From assembly GCA_018222805.1 (NCBI GenBank), contig JAAEZQ010000015.1:1-64000 (forward strand): a DNA stretch of 64,000 nucleotides, written 5' to 3'. The notes below the pieces were generated by a model, which ran no database searches, was not told the DNA's origin, and saw only the letters and a list, made by a program, of their open reading frames with translations. The stretch comes from Vibrionaceae bacterium (lineage in GTDB: Bacteria; Pseudomonadota; Gammaproteobacteria; Enterobacterales; Vibrionaceae). This document shows, piece by piece, positions 60,604 to 64,000 of this stretch; positions within the stretch are counted from its first letter, which is position 1; each line of letters begins with the position of its first letter. Position numbers and translations under genes: made by a program.

Positions 60604-61800
60604 CTACAGCTTATATGCACAAATTAAAATATTTCGAGGTGTGACAGATTTAGCGCAAAATTCCGATAATCTGGCACGATAACCGCATTGCTCAAGATAA
60701 AGTGCTTTATCTAACGCTAGCCAGATCTCCAATGGTCGTTGAAAAACCAATTGGACTAAGCTCATCCTTTCCATATGCCAAAAGCGTTTTTCAGCCAACG
60801 TTTCGAACTCGTTAAAGTCAATCGACTGACTAATATCGATCCCCTTTTGTTCTGCAGCCCAACGACAAAAAGCCTCAAACCCTTCACTTAATTGTGATTT
60901 ACGAATACTAGGAACAGGCTGATACTCCGCGCTCCCTAGCACCTGACGAGTAATCAAATCAAAGCCAAGCCTGAATATCATTTCCCGCTGGCGATGGCGA
61001 CGTACTCGCTCTCCACCAGTAACTGTTTGCTGCAATGGAATACGGAGTTCTTGTTTCGACAGCGCTAAGGCAGAGTTTTGAGCAAGCTCTGATAATGGTT
61101 GATAGTTCTCATCTTGAATTAAGTGATAACAGCAAGGAGAAATTGTCATTGCCGAGACCCTTGCCTCACAGCCGTACTGAAGCAAACGAACGTGTAAATC
61201 GCCACAAGCATGCAACGCTACGACATGCTGGGTGGGTTTAAAAACCGCTTTCGCTTTGACATCAAATGCATCACCCTGAATAAAAGTCATTTTCCACTGA
61301 TGCTCATTGGCCGCCGACTGACCCAACTCGCACAAGGATTGCTGATATTCAAAGCTGGTTACGGGCTGATCCGTTTGTGTGGTAAGAATTCGTCCTAGGT
61401 ATCCTTTACCCGAGCACCACTCTAACCATTCTTCACCGCAATGATCCTGTATTGCAGCTTCTCCCATAGAAACAATTTGCGCAAGTTTACGCCCGGGAAC
61501 ACCGCTATCTAAACCTCGTTCAAGCTCCAGACCTTGTAAAGGTACCGCTTCTAATTTGGTGTTTTCAGAAAGCGACTTGAGCACGGGTAAATAAGCCGTG
61601 ATTTCAGCTAAAGCGTCTTCAGGCTTTGCTTTTAAGCGTTCAATTTGAATGGGAGTAAGGGACTCTAACCACTGGCAAAGCTTGGGATGCTGTTCTTGCC
61701 AAGGTAATGCAGGATGAATGCTGCTTTGAAATGGATCGAATCTCCACAAAGATTGGTTTTCAATCAGACAGTCATTAATAAATTGGAATCGAGTGTTCAT
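60604..61800 (-). CDS. SAM-dependent methyltransferase-like protein
   Basis: A 398-residue soluble protein. WLEWCSGKGYLGRILT near residue 125 is a modified SAM-binding motif I, VVALHACGDLHVRLL near 195 is motif IV-like with His and Asp, and SPCCYHLIQ near 223 is the CCYH segment found in METTL25/RRNAD1-type and related bacterial proteins. The substrate is unknown; a tRNA, rRNA or protein target is possible. The N-terminal 110 residues are a helical region specific to the family. It is convergent with ald and upstream of nothing else in an operon. Confidence 0.82.
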   Translation of the reverse strand: MNTRFQFINDCLIENQSLWRFDPFQSSIHPALPWQEQHPKLCQWLESLTPIQIERLKAKPEDALAEITAYLPVLKSLSENTKLEAVPLQGLELERGLDSGVPGRKLAQIVSMGEAAIQDHCGEEWLEWCSGKGYLGRILTTQTDQPVTSFEYQQSLCELGQSAANEHQWKMTFIQGDAFDVKAKAVFKPTQHVVALHACGDLHVRLLQYGCEARVSAMTISPCCYHLIQDENYQPLSELAQNSALALSKQELRIPLQQTVTGGERVRRHRQREMIFRLGFDLITRQVLGSAEYQPVPSIRKSQLSEGFEAFCRWAAEQKGIDISQSIDFNEFETLAEKRFWHMERMSLVQLVFQRPLEIWLALDKALYLEQCGYRARLSEFCAKSVTPRNILICAYKL

Positions 61801-61890
61801 TAAGCCCCCACCACACTAGCGGGGACGCATTATATACCTAAGCAAACCTTACAGGAACACTCGACTTGGGTGTGGGCATGTAATTAATCG

Positions 61891-63189
<1,299 letters not shown>

Positions 63190-63954
63190 ATGAATATTGG
63201 TTTAATAATCGCTTTGGTAGCCATCTTACTGGTCTTAATCCTAGGCTATAACATGATGTTGCAATACAAGGTCAAAGTAGAAACGGCAAGAAGACAGGAA
63301 TCCGCTCGTTACGTTGCTTTAATTGACGGTACTGAAGAACTTATTGGTCACGCGCACCACATTCCTTTCAGCCATGATCTTCTGCTATGTCTAAACAATC
63401 GAATTCTTGACGCCTTAGAAGCGATGCAACAACTCGATCCAAAGAATAAACAGCTATCCCAAAGGGTCGAAAATCTCAAACAGCAAATTGCCCAGTTAAA
63501 ATTAAACGATCAAACTGGTGACAGCACGACGTTCAAGATGCCAAGCAGCGATAAACAAGCCATTGCGATGCTGAAACTGGTGAAACGCCTAAGAGATACT
63601 GTTCGTAATGAACACAACAAAGGTCGCCTAGATACTCAAACTTACGTCAGTGAAAATGCACGTTTGGAAACCATCCAAGTTCGCATCAACATCGAAAACG
63701 TTATAAAAAGAGCCAACGACTCGATTGCTCGTGGCCAGCCAGGAACAGCACTTCAGCTACTGCGTAAAGGCATTGACGCCTTGAGCACTAAAAATGATGC
63801 TTATTCCATTCAGGCCAAGCAAAAGCTTGAAGAGATGTTGGGTGACTTAGACAAAAGACGCCAAGATAAAAGCAACACAGAAATGCAGCAACTTGCCGAT
63901 AAAGAGCGTGATAATGATATGGAAGTGCTCTTCGGCGAGAAGAAAAAATGGTAA
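63190..63954 (+). CDS. Membrane-anchored coiled-coil protein, conserved hypothetical
   Basis: A 254-residue protein beginning MNIGLIIALVAILLVLILGYNMMLQYKVK at 63190 (first 20 residues shown here as one membrane helix, about 4-24). The cytoplasmic remainder is charged and helical, with heptad-like coiled coil near residues 85-115 (LSQRVENLKQQIAQLK) and 140-200, and ends DMEVLFGEKKKW. It resembles Vibrio proteins annotated 'DNA repair ATPase', but no Walker motif is present, so that name is not supported. It may tether a partner to the membrane. The ribosome site is weak; the start is chosen by the TM helix. Confidence 0.75.
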   Translation: MNIGLIIALVAILLVLILGYNMMLQYKVKVETARRQESARYVALIDGTEELIGHAHHIPFSHDLLLCLNNRILDALEAMQQLDPKNKQLSQRVENLKQQIAQLKLNDQTGDSTTFKMPSSDKQAIAMLKLVKRLRDTVRNEHNKGRLDTQTYVSENARLETIQVRINIENVIKRANDSIARGQPGTALQLLRKGIDALSTKNDAYSIQAKQKLEEMLGDLDKRRQDKSNTEMQQLADKERDNDMEVLFGEKKKW

Positions 63955-63961
63955 TATCCAC

Positions 63962-64000
63962 TTAGCTTTCCACCCAAGGAAAAGGCTGCTCTGGCAGCTT
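63962..64000 (-). CDS. Probable C-terminal end of a minus-strand gene (partial)
   Basis: Reading in from the right edge on the minus strand gives KLPEQPFPWVES and a TAA stop at 63962-63964, convergent with the preceding gene. Twelve residues are too few to name the product; an alternative reading is a short hairpin (GGCTGC/GCAGC) after the coiled-coil gene. Confidence 0.35.
   Translation of the reverse strand, partial: KLPEQPFPWVES

Noticed and set aside
63190..63954. 'DNA repair ATPase' name for the coiled-coil membrane protein
   Set aside because: No Walker A or B motif is visible; only a TM helix and coiled coil are supported.

Overview
The window reads as an ordinary stretch of the larger chromosome of a Vibrio species, probably of the Harveyi clade. 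The evidence is the gene order and the protein sequences: a torECA operon, the single-transcript his operon followed by a NhaC-type transporter, H-NS, gsk, mnmA-hflD-purB, a cfa lipid cluster, htpX, the bio cluster, serS-rarA-lolA-ftsK-lrp, ald and cysB. No tRNA, rRNA, CRISPR array, integron or phage was seen. All calls come from reading the sequence and from memory of protein families; no search was run.

Layout. 1-95 is the end of an IS4-family (IS50/Tn5-like) insertion sequence. 144-4723 holds a DUF2750 gene, manganese-dependent pyrophosphatase (ppaC), a divergent 10-TM metal exporter behind a Fur-box-like promoter, and a lone GH36 alpha-galactosidase. 4955-8857 is torECA for anaerobic TMAO respiration. 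8858-11926 is a looser region: a gene-free stretch with candidate TorR boxes and a long inverted repeat, fetB without fetA, a pair of perfect DnaA boxes, a 45-residue small ORF, and focA. 11927-19413 contains small housekeeping genes (TIGR02647, a dehydrogenase plus YdcF pair, tdk, cysS, ppiB, lpxH, an EAL-HDOD protein, ychJ). 19486-26887 is hisGDCBHAF(IE) with a His-rich leader peptide and attenuator.

27238-30829 is the most distinctive part. A PspF-like sigma-54 activator without a sensor domain is followed by a near-consensus sigma-54 promoter, a dyad that suits an activator site, and a 795-residue exported protein with SdrD-B-like segments. The pair sits between the his operon and the lysine-riboswitch transporter, two blocks that I recall as adjacent in V. 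cholerae.

30857-39080 has the riboswitch-controlled NhaC-family transporter, hns behind a long AT-rich leader, gsk and purB (each with a PurR-type palindrome), and mnmA-hflD. 39122-45239 is an eight-gene lipid-modification operon (NTF2-like, SDR, FAD oxidase, DUF1365, Cfa, DUF2878, chalcone-isomerase-like, DUF3833) downstream of two TTGTAC palindromes that resemble MerR/LitR operators. 45456-51953 carries htpX, a 55-residue small protein, and bioBFCD divergent from bioA around an inverted repeat. 52038-63954 carries serS, rarA, lolA, ftsK and lrp, then ald, a methyltransferase, cysB and a coiled-coil membrane protein. The last 39 bases are probably the end of another minus-strand gene.
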